64,000 nt of DNA, taken from positions 248,001-312,000 of the forward strand of contig JAICTZ010000001.1 of assembly GCA_025936115.1 (NCBI GenBank), read 5' to 3'. Both the position numbers and the translations under genes were made by a program. The notes below the pieces were generated by a model. The model was not told the origin of the DNA and ran no database searches. It was given only the letters and a program-made list of their open reading frames with translations. Below are positions 1 through 8,284 of this stretch, in pieces. Numbering within the stretch: the first letter of the stretch is position 1; every line of letters begins with the position of its first letter. Origin of the DNA: Polyangiaceae bacterium. Its GTDB lineage: Bacteria; Myxococcota_A; Polyangia; Polyangiales; Polyangiaceae.

Positions 1-345
1 GAGACCAGGATTGTGACCGACGAGCAACAGCCGGTCGGCATTGCCACCGTGCGTCTTGATGGCCGTCAGGTACGCCGCCGGTTCCGCCAGATAGAGCGCA
101 TCGAGGTATTCGACCGGACCACGATAGTGCGCGCTCTTACTGAAGCGCTCCACCGTCTCGCGCGTGCGCGCCGAGCTCGACGACAAGATGCGATCCGGCA
201 GGCGATCGGCGAGCAGCTCACCCGTGCGCTCCGCCGCCCGCCGGCCACGCTTGGTGAGCTGCCGGTCCTCGTCGCGAACGCCGTCTGCTTGCTCGGCTTT
301 CGCGTGGCGCAAAATGAAGAGCGTGCGAATGGCTGGTGACGGCAA
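1..345 (-). CDS. sixA: SixA-type phosphohistidine phosphatase (partial, C-terminus outside window)
   Basis: Reading the minus strand from about 345 to base 1 gives an uninterrupted 115-codon frame that runs off the window edge. Near its start is LRHAKAE, the catalytic RHG/RHA motif of the histidine phosphatase superfamily. It is followed by LTKRGRRAAE and SSSARTRET, both typical of SixA, and the second histidine motif VGHNPGL lies at the edge. SixA removes phosphate from phosphohistidine, for example on the ArcB HPt domain in E. coli. I chose TTG at 345 as start. GTG at 363 is the only other candidate before an in-frame TAG. The gene is divergent from the response regulator beginning at 389, with a gap of only about 43 bases, so the two probably share a control region. 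Family assignment is firm; the true start and any link to the neighbouring kinase are inference. Confidence 0.85.
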   Translation of the reverse strand, partial: MPSPAIRTLFILRHAKAEQADGVRDEDRQLTKRGRRAAERTGELLADRLPDRILSSSSARTRETVERFSKSAHYRGPVEYLDALYLAEPAAYLTAIKTHGGNADRLLLVGHNPGL

Positions 346-388
346 TAATACCAGGCGCCGCACGGGGTGCTAGTTTCGGGCTCAGGTC

Positions 389-1087
389 ATGAGCGCGAAG
401 ATCCTCGTGGTCGAGGACGAACCGGCCATCGCGGAATCGGTGGCTTACGCGCTCCGGCGCGACGGCTTCGCCGTCACGATCGCGCAAACGCTCGCCGAGG
501 CGGAAACACGGCGCGAAGACGCCGATCTCGTGATTTTGGACTTGATGCTGCCGGACGGCAGCGGCTTCGAGTGGATCAGCGCGCTCCGCTCCGAGCGCCG
601 TGATCAGCCCATCATCGTGCTCTCGAGCCGCGACGGCGAGGCCGATCGCGTCGCGGCGCTCGAGACGGGCGCCGACGACTACGTGACGAAGCCCTTTTCG
701 CCGCGTGAAATCGTCGCGCGCGTGCGCGCCGTGCTCCGCCGTACCGTCGCGTCCGTCGCTCCGAGCGCCAGCGCCGGCGCACCCACCGTCGAGCTCGACG
801 AAAAAGCCCGCCGCGCCTGGGTCGGCGAAACGGCGCTCGAGCTCACGCGCGTCGAATTCGACCTGCTCGCGACGCTGCTCGGCGGCCCCGAGCGCGTCCA
901 CACGCGCGCCGACCTCATCGATCGCGTCTGGGGCGACGGCTTCGCCATCACCGACCGCACCATCGACTCCCACGTCAAAGCCTTGCGCAGGAAGCTCGCC
1001 GAAGCCGGCGCCGATCCGAGCACGATCGAAACCGTGCGCGGCGTCGGTTACCGCTTGGGGCCCGGCTCGAACGGGAGCGGCGCATGA
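389..1087 (+). CDS. CreB-like OmpR-family response regulator
   Basis: A 232-residue protein with an N-terminal receiver domain (about residues 4-115) and a C-terminal OmpR/PhoB winged helix (about 135-228). The acidic pocket VEDE (8-11), the phospho-acceptor Asp51 in ILDLMLPDG and Lys101 in VTKPFSPRE are all present. The winged helix shows the usual end, DRTIDSHVKALRRKL followed by ETVRGVGYRL. Sequence around the KPFSPRE stretch resembles E. coli CreB. The stop codon overlaps the start of the histidine kinase gene (ATGA), so the pair is translationally coupled and surely cognate. It is expected to be a DNA-binding transcription regulator phosphorylated by that kinase. The target genes cannot be read from the sequence. 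The name CreB is by similarity only, so I give no symbol. Confidence 0.93.
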   Translation: MSAKILVVEDEPAIAESVAYALRRDGFAVTIAQTLAEAETRREDADLVILDLMLPDGSGFEWISALRSERRDQPIIVLSSRDGEADRVAALETGADDYVTKPFSPREIVARVRAVLRRTVASVAPSASAGAPTVELDEKARRAWVGETALELTRVEFDLLATLLGGPERVHTRADLIDRVWGDGFAITDRTIDSHVKALRRKLAEAGADPSTIETVRGVGYRLGPGSNGSGA

Positions 1088-2571
1088 TTCGCCTCGTCGC
1101 CGTCGCGACCGGAGCCGTGCTCCTCATCCTCTTCGTCGCGTTCGTCGTCTCGCGCCTCTTGCGCACGCGCTCGCGCGGCATGTCGATCCGCATGCAGGTA
1201 TTCCTGGCGCTGGCGCTGATCGTCGGCACGTTCGCCTTCGGTCTCGGCATCATGGTGCTCGATCGCATCGAAGCGCGCGCCGTGCGCCTCGCCACGCAAG
1301 CCGCGACGGACGAAGCCGCCGCCATTGCGGGCATCATGGCCGGCGAGCTCGATCGCAGCGGCAACCGCATCGACGTCATCGCGCACCGGCTCGAGGGCGA
1401 ACGCGCGCACGGCGCCGATTTACGCATGGAGCTGCTCGATCGCGACGAACGCCGCGTCTTCCCGCGCTCGGCGCCCGCGCGTGAGCCGGGCAGCGTGAGC
1501 GTGCAGGCGCCCATCGTCGTGCGCGGCTCGCGGGAAGGCTTCGTGCGCGTGATCAAAACCGCCGTCGCCATGCGCGGCCTGCTCACCGATTTTGCGCCCA
1601 CGGTCCTGCTCATCAGCGCCGTGCTCGGCGCCGCGGCCGCGCTCGCCGCCGCCTGGATCGGCCGCGCCATCGCGCAACCCATCGAAGCCCTCAACACCTT
1701 CAGCAAGCGCGTGAGCGAAGGCGAGCTCGGCGCGACACCGCCGCCCGTCTACGGCCGCGAGCTCATGAACCTCGTGCGCTCGCTCGACTCCATGCGCCGC
1801 CAGCTCGAAGGCCGCCCCTTCGTCGAAGCCTTCGCGGCCGATCTCTCGCACGAGCTCAAAAATCCGGTCGCAGCCATCCGCGCCAGCGCCGAGGTGCTCG
1901 AAGAAAGCGCCCTCGACGAACCCGCCACCGCGCGCCGCTTCGTCGGACGCATTCGCGAGGCCACCGCGCGCATCGAGCGCCTGCTCTCCGAGCTCTTGAG
2001 CCTCGCGCGCATCGAAGCACGCGGCGCCGAGGCGTTCGAGCCGGTGGATGTGGGGAAGGTCGCAGAAAAAACGCTGGATGCACTCGGAGATACCCGTACT
2101 CGGGTGACACTCGCCACGGGCGGCAACGCGTTCGTCCGCGGTGACCCGCAATGGCTCGGCCGCGCCCTCTCGAACCTGATCGACAACGGACTCACCCACT
2201 CGGAGCCGGACTCACCCGTGAAAGTCGACGTGCGTCGCGACGGCGCGCTCGTGCGCATCGGTGTCAAGAGCGCAGGCAGCGTCCCGCCCGCCATCCGCAC
2301 GCGCCTGTTTCGGCGCTTCGTCACCGCGCGCTCCGATCGCGGCGGTACGGGGCTCGGTCTCGCCATCGTGCGCGCCGTCGCCGAGGCGCACGGCGGTCGC
2401 GCCGAGCTCATCACGCCAGGCCCACCTGAAGTCGAATTTCGTCTCACACTCCCGGCCGCGTGGCGGAGCCCGGGCGAACAACTGCGCGAAGCCGTGAGCG
2501 AAGCGCGCGAGAGCCTCGGCAACATCGCGCGCGACGAAACACAGAAAACATCAATAATTACGCCTAGTTAG
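1084..2571 (+). CDS. CreC-like membrane sensor histidine kinase
   Basis: A 495-residue kinase whose ATG overlaps the regulator's stop by four bases. It has hydrophobic segments near residues 5-24 and 36-58, a periplasmic or extracytoplasmic region of about 115 residues, a further membrane helix near 172-193, then a HAMP-like linker. The phospho-acceptor is His256 in DLSHELKNP, with the N-box in LIDNGLTHS and G boxes in GGTGLGLAIVRAVAEAHGG. The DHp region (AADLSHELKNPVAAIR) closely resembles CreC. It should autophosphorylate and pass phosphate to the receiver encoded just upstream. The signal sensed is unknown. The extracytoplasmic region has no domain that I recognise. A SixA-type phosphatase lies on the other side of the regulator. 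Confidence 0.93.
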   Translation: MIRLVAVATGAVLLILFVAFVVSRLLRTRSRGMSIRMQVFLALALIVGTFAFGLGIMVLDRIEARAVRLATQAATDEAAAIAGIMAGELDRSGNRIDVIAHRLEGERAHGADLRMELLDRDERRVFPRSAPAREPGSVSVQAPIVVRGSREGFVRVIKTAVAMRGLLTDFAPTVLLISAVLGAAAALAAAWIGRAIAQPIEALNTFSKRVSEGELGATPPPVYGRELMNLVRSLDSMRRQLEGRPFVEAFAADLSHELKNPVAAIRASAEVLEESALDEPATARRFVGRIREATARIERLLSELLSLARIEARGAEAFEPVDVGKVAEKTLDALGDTRTRVTLATGGNAFVRGDPQWLGRALSNLIDNGLTHSEPDSPVKVDVRRDGALVRIGVKSAGSVPPAIRTRLFRRFVTARSDRGGTGLGLAIVRAVAEAHGGRAELITPGPPEVEFRLTLPAAWRSPGEQLREAVSEARESLGNIARDETQKTSIITPS

Positions 2572-2748
2572 GCCAAGCGCATCGTCTCGCGAAACCGGTC
2601 GCGCGCTTGCCGGAAACCGCGCCTGCTGCACGCTCGCCCCGACTTTCTCCATCAAATCTCCACCGTTCCGGAGCGCGCCGCGAGGTCATAGTGAGCACCC
2701 TCGGGCGGCCTTGGGACGCCTGAACTCCGACGAAAGTGAGACCTTAGC

Positions 2749-3519
2749 GTGGGCCAAAACGGACATCACTTGCCGAAACACGTCGCAATCATCATGGACG
2801 GCAATGGGCGTTGGGCGTCCTCCCGCGGCCTCGCCCGCGCCGAGGGCCACGCCGAGGGCGCGCGCGCCGTGCGCGACGCCGTCGAAACGGCGACGCGCAT
2901 CGGCATCCCCTACCTCACCCTCTACGCCTTCAGCGTCGCCAACTGGGCGCGCCCGCGCGGCGAGGTCGAAGCCCTGATGCGCCTGCTCGTCGAGTTCGCG
3001 AAGTCCGAGCGCGCGGAGCTCCGGCAGAACGGCATTCGCGTCAACGTCATCGGCGCGCTCGAGGACCTGCCGACCGTCACGCGCCACGCCGTGGAGGACC
3101 TGATGGCCTACACCAAGGACGGCGACCGCATGGTCCTGACGCTCGCGCTCTCCTACGGCGGCAAGAAAGACATCGTCGAAGCGGCGCGCACGCTAGCCGT
3201 CAAAGCCCGCGCCGGCCTCGTCCTGCCGGAGGAAATCGACGAGCGGAGCCTGCAACTCCACATGACGACGCACTCCTTGCCCGACGTCGATCTCCTGATC
3301 CGCACGGGCGGCGAAACGCGCGTGAGCGACTTTCTGCTCTTCGAGTCCGCCTACGCCGAGCTCTTGTTCCTCCCGATCATGTGGCCCGACTTCCGCCCCG
3401 AGACGCTGGTCCAAGCCGTCGACCACTCCGGCAAAAAAGAGCGACGCTTCGGCCTCACCCCCGAACAGCTCGCCAAGAAGAATCTGCAGGCGTTCGACCC
3501 GTTCGATCAACCGAGCTGA
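2749..3519 (+). CDS. uppS: undecaprenyl/polyprenyl diphosphate synthase-like cis-prenyltransferase
   Basis: A 256-residue protein beginning with GTG at 2749. It carries the cis-prenyltransferase signature HVAIIMDGNGRWA (catalytic Asp in MDGNG), GHAEGARAV, FSVANWARP and the late RTGGETR..SDFLL block. This family condenses isopentenyl diphosphate onto farnesyl diphosphate to make the C55 lipid carrier for peptidoglycan and O-antigen. Several normally conserved positions differ from the usual UppS pattern: FSxENW is FSVANW, RLSNFLLWQ is RVSDFLLFE. The usual neighbours (frr, cdsA, dxr) are absent and the flanking genes are signalling genes. It could therefore be a second, divergent prenyltransferase making another chain length, while the housekeeping copy lies elsewhere. 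That is inference. Confidence 0.88.
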   Translation: MGQNGHHLPKHVAIIMDGNGRWASSRGLARAEGHAEGARAVRDAVETATRIGIPYLTLYAFSVANWARPRGEVEALMRLLVEFAKSERAELRQNGIRVNVIGALEDLPTVTRHAVEDLMAYTKDGDRMVLTLALSYGGKKDIVEAARTLAVKARAGLVLPEEIDERSLQLHMTTHSLPDVDLLIRTGGETRVSDFLLFESAYAELLFLPIMWPDFRPETLVQAVDHSGKKERRFGLTPEQLAKKNLQAFDPFDQPS

Positions 3520-3724
3520 GCGGACGGCGATGAGTCGGGATGCCCCCGCCTGACGACGCCGCAACGCCGCGCTCATTGTCGTCTGCGTTGCTCGACTGAG
3601 GGGCGCCTCCGAATACGTCGCCATCGATAACCGATGGGAGTTCAGGGCGCGGCTTCGCAGCTTCCCTGAGAAGGGCTACATTGCCGGCGCTCCCCGGGCA
3701 ACGGGATGAGATGGCACGTGCCCT

Positions 3725-4828
3725 ATGCCGCCCGACGAAAAACTGATCAGCGCCGAGCGCAAGCAGACAGACGAGAGCCTGCGTGCCGAACGCGAGAAGG
3801 CAGATCTCGTTTTGGGGGAGAAGCTCGAGGCCATCGACGAGACCGCCGACGCGGTCATCACGCTCGCGCGAGCGCGCGCCGACGCCGTGCTGGCGGCCGC
3901 GCGCAGGAAGACGGATCGGCAATCGATCCACGCGCGGAGTGGGCCGCGCGCGAGCCAGATCGTCGCCCAGGAGAGGCTGGTGGCCGATCGCTCGCTCAAC
4001 GACGAGCGCGTCGCGGCCGACGAGACGCTTCGCGCCGAGCGGGATGCGCACACCGCCCTGCTGTTGATGGAGCGCAAGGAGACCGACGAGGATCTGCAAG
4101 ACGAACGCGTGCAGTCGGACGACGCGCTCGCGACGCGTGACGCGTTCATGGGCATCGTCAGCCACGACCTGCGCAACATGCTGAGCGCGGTGATCGGCTT
4201 CGCGGCGCTGATCCAACAAGCGGTCGCTCAGCCGGATCAGGCACACGAAGTGGCGATGCTCGCCGGGCGCATTCAGCGCGCGGGCGGACGGATGGCCCGC
4301 CTCATCGGCGATCTGGTGGACGTCGCCAGCATCGAAGCGGGCATGCTGGCGGTCACGCGCGAACTGGGAGACCCCGCACGCGTCGTCAGCGAGGCGGTCG
4401 ACACGTTCCACGCGCAGGCCGCGGCAGCAGGGATCTCGCTCGTAACAGAGATCGCGACCGCTCCCTTGCTGGTCGGGTTCGACCCCGCGAGGATTCTCCA
4501 GGTGCTCACCAACTTGCTCAGCAACGCGATCAAGTTTACGCCGGCAAACGGGAGCATCGTCGTGCGTGTCGAGCACGTCGGAGATGACGTACGGGTTGCG
4601 GTGGAAGACTCCGGGCTCGGGATCGCCGCTGAAAATCTGGAGAAGATCTTCCTGCGCTTCTCTCAGGTCACGAAGAATGACCGCCGAGGATTGGGCCTCG
4701 GACTGTTCATCTCCAGGTGCATCGTGGAGGGCCACGGCGGCCGGATCTGGGCGGAGAGTACGCTCGGCCGAGGCAGCGCCTTCTGCTTCACGCTGCCCAT
4801 CGACCCCCCTCTTGCATCGCGTGATTGA
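3725..4828 (+). CDS. soluble histidine kinase with repetitive charged N-terminus
   Basis: A 367-residue kinase without signal peptide or membrane helix. Residues 1-135 are highly charged and probably coiled coil, with a recurring pattern like TDESLRAER, VADRSLNDER, AADETLRAER and TDEDLQDER. The DHp domain follows with FMGIVSHDLRNMLSAVIG (His in SHDLRN, about residue 145), then a HATPase domain with LTNLLSNAIKFT, VEDSGLGIA and GLGLGLFISRCIVEGHGG. The catalytic core is complete. No response regulator is adjacent; the nearest is at 389. It is convergent with the DUF3494 gene, with about 50 bases between them. The N-terminal repeats probably mediate dimer signalling or partner binding. Myxobacterial kinases with such repeats are known to me only in outline. 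The input signal is unknown. Confidence 0.9.
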   Translation: MPPDEKLISAERKQTDESLRAEREKADLVLGEKLEAIDETADAVITLARARADAVLAAARRKTDRQSIHARSGPRASQIVAQERLVADRSLNDERVAADETLRAERDAHTALLLMERKETDEDLQDERVQSDDALATRDAFMGIVSHDLRNMLSAVIGFAALIQQAVAQPDQAHEVAMLAGRIQRAGGRMARLIGDLVDVASIEAGMLAVTRELGDPARVVSEAVDTFHAQAAAAGISLVTEIATAPLLVGFDPARILQVLTNLLSNAIKFTPANGSIVVRVEHVGDDVRVAVEDSGLGIAAENLEKIFLRFSQVTKNDRRGLGLGLFISRCIVEGHGGRIWAESTLGRGSAFCFTLPIDPPLASRD

Positions 4829-4878
4829 GAGCTACCGTCGCGACCACGGCATCCCACGACCGAGTGGCTGCCGCATCT

Positions 4879-5925
4879 TCACTGCGCGGGCTCGACCACG
4901 GTGCTGGCGTCCAGACTGACCGCCGTCTGCGCCAAGAGCCTCCCGTTGATTGACGCGCCGGTGCCGAGCGTCACGGCCGTTTGGCTCAAGACGACGCCCT
5001 CGAAGTGCGAGGCCGTACCGAGCTCCACCTGCCCCGAGACTTGCCAGAAGACGTTCTTGGGCAGCGCGCCGCCGTCGAGCACGACGTTGGTGCCGTTGCT
5101 GACGGTCAGGTCCTGCGCAACTTGGAAGATCCAGACGGCGCTGGCGCTGCCCTTCAGCGTGAGATCGGTCGGAATCAAGAGCCCGGTGCCCCATTGATAG
5201 ACGCCGGGGGCCAGCGTCATTCCGCCAATGTCCCCCGCGCCGAGCTCGGTCACGTCCGCAGCGCGCCCAGCCGCGTCGGTGAACGCGAGCTCCATGTCGC
5301 TCACGGCGGTCGTCATGTCGGACGGCGTGGGCGAGGCGTAGTCAGCGGCGTACACCTTGCCGGTCACCTGCGGACAGGTCGCGTATGTGTTCGTCGAATG
5401 CTCCGTGAGCGAGAAGCCCGTGATGTACGTCGCCGCCGCGGGGCTCACGCCGATGTTGCCGGTGACGGCGGAGGTCGGCACAGTGGAGATGGCGCTCTTC
5501 GCAAGGATCGCGAAGTTCTGCGCGGAGCCTAGCGGTACCTCGAGCCCCGAGTACCCGGCGTCGCCGAGGCCGCCTGCGCCACCACCCGCGTTGCCGACGC
5601 CACCGCTGCTGCCTGCCTCGCCTCCGCCGCCGTTCCCGCTCGTGGCGTCGCTGCCAGAGGTCGCAGCGTTGCCCCCACTTGCAGCGCTGCTCCCGCCCTT
5701 GCCGCCCGTCGCGCTGCTTCCGCCAGTCGCGCTGCTGCCGCCTTTCGAGCCACCGGTGCCGCCCTTAACGCCGCTGCCCCCAGACCCACCGCCCGCCCTC
5801 CCACCGGTTCCGGATCCAGCGGAGCTCCCCATCAGATCATCGTCGTCACTGCCGCACGCGGTGACGCAAGCGCAAAAAAGCGCCAGCGCAACGCCGGCTT
5901 TCGAGAAATCGGTACGCAAATACAT
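4879..5925 (-). CDS. DUF3494 ice-binding-like lipoprotein
   Basis: A 348-residue exported protein. It has a basic start, a hydrophobic stretch and a lipobox-like end at CVTACGS, followed by acidic DDDD and about 85 residues of Gly/Ser/Ala-rich linker. The C-terminal domain (about 125-345) begins SAQNFAILAKSAISTVPTS and contains TGNIGVSPAAA and GVYQWGTGLLI, with late repeats on SNGTNVVL and FWQVSGQVELGT. These are hallmarks of DUF3494, the fold of bacterial ice-binding proteins, a right-handed beta-helix. In non-polar bacteria the same fold probably serves in adhesion or surface binding, so ice binding is not proven here. The gene diverges from the sigma-54 activator at 6262 across an AT-rich spacer. 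The linker places the domain outside the cell on a flexible tether. Confidence 0.88.
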   Translation of the reverse strand: MYLRTDFSKAGVALALFCACVTACGSDDDDLMGSSAGSGTGGRAGGGSGGSGVKGGTGGSKGGSSATGGSSATGGKGGSSAASGGNAATSGSDATSGNGGGGEAGSSGGVGNAGGGAGGLGDAGYSGLEVPLGSAQNFAILAKSAISTVPTSAVTGNIGVSPAAATYITGFSLTEHSTNTYATCPQVTGKVYAADYASPTPSDMTTAVSDMELAFTDAAGRAADVTELGAGDIGGMTLAPGVYQWGTGLLIPTDLTLKGSASAVWIFQVAQDLTVSNGTNVVLDGGALPKNVFWQVSGQVELGTASHFEGVVLSQTAVTLGTGASINGRLLAQTAVSLDASTVVEPAQ

Positions 5926-6261
5926 GAGTTATGTTTCCGTTATGGGTTTTGCTCGTCACGACATGGCGGGAGTCGTTCGACTCTCTTCGAGTCGTGCCGG
6001 GCAGAACCTACATAAGCAATTTGCTTGCCAGCTCAGTTTGCCTAAAGAATGCCTAAATTGCGCTCAGTCCAAATGATCTAAATATCATTATGATTGAGTT
6101 ACCAGGTCAAATTGATGTACACACAACAGCCGGACGCTGCTGTTCCGGCGCTACATGTCCCGCCGTGGAATCTCGCGGCGTCGCTTGCTCATGACCGCGC
6201 GCGCACCCAGGCGCCCTCCATCACGTTGACCCAGGGTCTCTCGAATCGAATGAACTGACGC
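5926..6261. promoter_or_regulatory. divergent AT-rich control region between DUF3494 gene and sigma-54 activator
   Basis: This 336-base spacer is clearly richer in A+T than the coding DNA on both sides, most of all from about 6010 to 6125. Visible elements are a 6-bp inverted repeat around 5977-5994 (CGACTC, 5-base loop, GAGTCG), a 13-bp palindrome at 6014-6026 (AAGCAA-T-TTGCTT), and two copies of GCCTAAA at 6040 and 6051, eleven bases apart, flanked by GCTCAG at 6031 and 6062. Repeats one helical turn apart suggest an operator. I could not place a convincing -24/-12 or -35/-10 promoter by eye. Confidence 0.5.
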
Positions 6262-7962
6262 ATGCGCGCCGAGGATTTGAAGCACGACGAGCTCCTGGAG
6301 CTGGACGCCGAGGGAGGCATCATTCGCTTTGCCGGCCAGCGCGCGGTGCTCTTGGACGCGGTGGCAATGGGCTTGCTCCGAAAGTACTTGGTCGAGAACT
6401 TTGGGATCACGGCGGCTCGCGCGGTGCTGACGCAGTTCGGCTTCGCGCACGGCTGGCGCATGGCAGAAGCCATGCAGGCCGAGTTCAAATGGACGAGTGA
6501 CGAAGAGTGGCGCCGCGCCGGCACGCGTATTCACACACTCGAAGGCCTATTCCGCGTCGAGTCCGGCAGCTTGGATCCGCTCTCTCCCGCCGGTTCGACG
6601 CTGGTCGCGTCCTATGAGGCCGAGCAGCACCTCCTGCACTTCGGCCGGGCCGATGCGACCGCCTGCTGGACGCTCTCGGGCCTCACGAGCGGCTACAGCA
6701 GCCGGATCGCGGGCAAGGACATCTACGTGCTCGAAGATCGCTGCATGGGCAAGGGCGACGCCGCGTGTCACCTCGTGGGACGCACGCGTGAAGAATGGGG
6801 CGACGAGCACGCCGACGAGCTCAGATTCTTCGACGCCAAGCGGCTCGCGGAATGCCTCGACGTCTCGCTCCAGCGCGTGACGGAGACGCTGAAGTCAGCG
6901 GAGCGAAAGCTTCGCGAGCACCGACGGGCACTCGTGCGCGTCGCGCGCGACGTGGAAGAGCCGCTCGGGATCGTGGCCAAGAGCGACGCCATGCGCACGC
7001 TCGTCGACCTGGCGCGCCGCGTAGCGAAAGTCGACTCCACGACGCTCATCACCGGTGAGAGCGGCTCCGGCAAGGAGCGAGTCGCGCAGCTCGTGCATGA
7101 AGAGTCCACGCGTGCGGCCGGACCGTTCATTGCCGTCAACTGCGGAGCCATCACGGAGACGCTCCTCGAAGGCGAGCTGTTCGGACACGCCCGCGGAGCT
7201 TTCACCGGGGCCACGCAAGACCGGCCGGGCTTGTTCGAGGCGGCCAACAACGGCACGCTTCTGCTCGACGAGATTGGGGAGGTCTCGACCGGGATGCAAG
7301 TGAAGCTCTTGCGTGTACTGCAGGAGCGCGAGATCCGCCGGGTGGGGGAAAACAAAAGCCGCAAGGTGGACGTGCGGATCGTGGCTGCGACCAACCGCGA
7401 TCTAACCCACGGCGTGGCCGGCGGAACCTTCCGGCAGGACCTCTACTACCGGCTGAAGGTCGTCGAGCTCCGCGTGCCACCGCTGCGCGAGCGCAGGGAC
7501 GACCTCTTGCCGCTTGCGCGCGCGTTGCTCGCTGACGCGGCGCTCAGAATGAAGCGCAAGATCGCGGGGCTTTCGCCCGGTGCCGCCGACAAGCTCATGC
7601 GCTACGAATGGCCAGGCAACGTGCGCGAGCTCGAGAATGCCATGGAGCGCGCCGTGGCCCTGGCGCGGAGCAATCGCGTCGAGGTCGAGGACCTGCCCGA
7701 AGAAATCCGGCATGCGCTTCCGAAGCCCGCCCTGCAAGGCGCCGTGCGCCCCCTCGAGGACATCGAAAAGGAATACATCCTGGCGGCTCTCGCGCTGAAC
7801 CGCGGCAATCAAACTCACACTGCCGAGCAGCTTCGGATCGGCTCAGCCACGCTGTACCGAAAGCTCAAGCGCTACGGGCTGATCACGACGAAGGCGGCCC
7901 GACCCGCCACCGAGCCCGCGCGGGAGCTCAAGGCGCGGCTTCGCAGCGGATCTCTGCCGTGA
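6262..7962 (+). CDS. sigma-54-dependent activator with XylR N-terminal and V4R domains
   Basis: A 566-residue regulator. Residues about 1-105 match the XylR-type N-terminal activator domain (FGFAHGWRMAEAM), and about 140-200 match the V4R small-molecule-binding domain (GYSSRI..KDIYVLEDRCMGKGDAACHLVGRT). The AAA+ domain follows with Walker A GESGSGKE near 267, the sigma-54 contact loop GAFTGA near 312, Walker B TLLLDEIGE and the arginine region YYRLKVVELRVPPLRERRDD. A Fis-type HTH is at the end (HTAEQLRIGSATLYRKLKRYGL). Relatives such as XylR, DmpR and PoxR bind aromatic effectors through this N-terminal half and then activate RpoN promoters. It probably controls the divergent DUF3494 gene, itself, or distant genes; the ligand is unknown. 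The last 35 bases overlap the convergent remnant at 7928. Confidence 0.92.
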   Translation: MRAEDLKHDELLELDAEGGIIRFAGQRAVLLDAVAMGLLRKYLVENFGITAARAVLTQFGFAHGWRMAEAMQAEFKWTSDEEWRRAGTRIHTLEGLFRVESGSLDPLSPAGSTLVASYEAEQHLLHFGRADATACWTLSGLTSGYSSRIAGKDIYVLEDRCMGKGDAACHLVGRTREEWGDEHADELRFFDAKRLAECLDVSLQRVTETLKSAERKLREHRRALVRVARDVEEPLGIVAKSDAMRTLVDLARRVAKVDSTTLITGESGSGKERVAQLVHEESTRAAGPFIAVNCGAITETLLEGELFGHARGAFTGATQDRPGLFEAANNGTLLLDEIGEVSTGMQVKLLRVLQEREIRRVGENKSRKVDVRIVAATNRDLTHGVAGGTFRQDLYYRLKVVELRVPPLRERRDDLLPLARALLADAALRMKRKIAGLSPGAADKLMRYEWPGNVRELENAMERAVALARSNRVEVEDLPEEIRHALPKPALQGAVRPLEDIEKEYILAALALNRGNQTHTAEQLRIGSATLYRKLKRYGLITTKAARPATEPARELKARLRSGSLP

Positions 7963-8221
7963 CCCGCGCCGCCCGGTCCGCGCCGCCGACGAAGCGGAAC
8001 GGATTCGGCGCCTTCTCGCAGTGATCGAGCAAATCGGGCACTTGGGTCGCGCACCAGCCGGGCTCGCAGTCGGCGCAGTCGAGGCTCGAGACGCAGCTCG
8101 CGAGCGCTGAGCCTTCGAGCTGGCGGATTTCGCACACGCGATGAGCTGCTCCTTTCTCGTTCACGACTTGGGGAGCGCGCCTGCCGTCCCGGCCGAGCGG
8201 ATCGTACCCGCTCGCGTTTCG
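7928..8221 (-). pseudogene. C-terminal remnant of a Cys-rich secreted (VWA-type?) protein
   Basis: The minus-strand frame between an in-frame TGA at 8222-8224 and a TGA at 7928-7930 reads as plausible protein: GYDPLGRDGRRAPQVV, then CEIRQL, ASCVSSLDCADCEPGWC, NPFRFVGGADRA and a final IRCEAAP. The cysteine spacing and the PFRFVGGAD ending remind me of the C-termini of myxobacterial von Willebrand A-domain lipoproteins, but I cannot confirm this without a search. Only about 98 codons remain and no good start codon is present (GTG at 8164 falls inside the conserved-looking part). Upstream the frame is closed and the plus-strand lipoprotein gene begins at 8285. I read it as a 5'-truncated gene. 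It overlaps the end of the sigma-54 activator by 35 bases. Confidence 0.5.
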
Positions 8222-8284
8222 TCACGAAGGCCAGCGCTGCGCTCGCCGATTGAGCAGCCTTTGCGCCTGCGCTACGCTGGGTGC

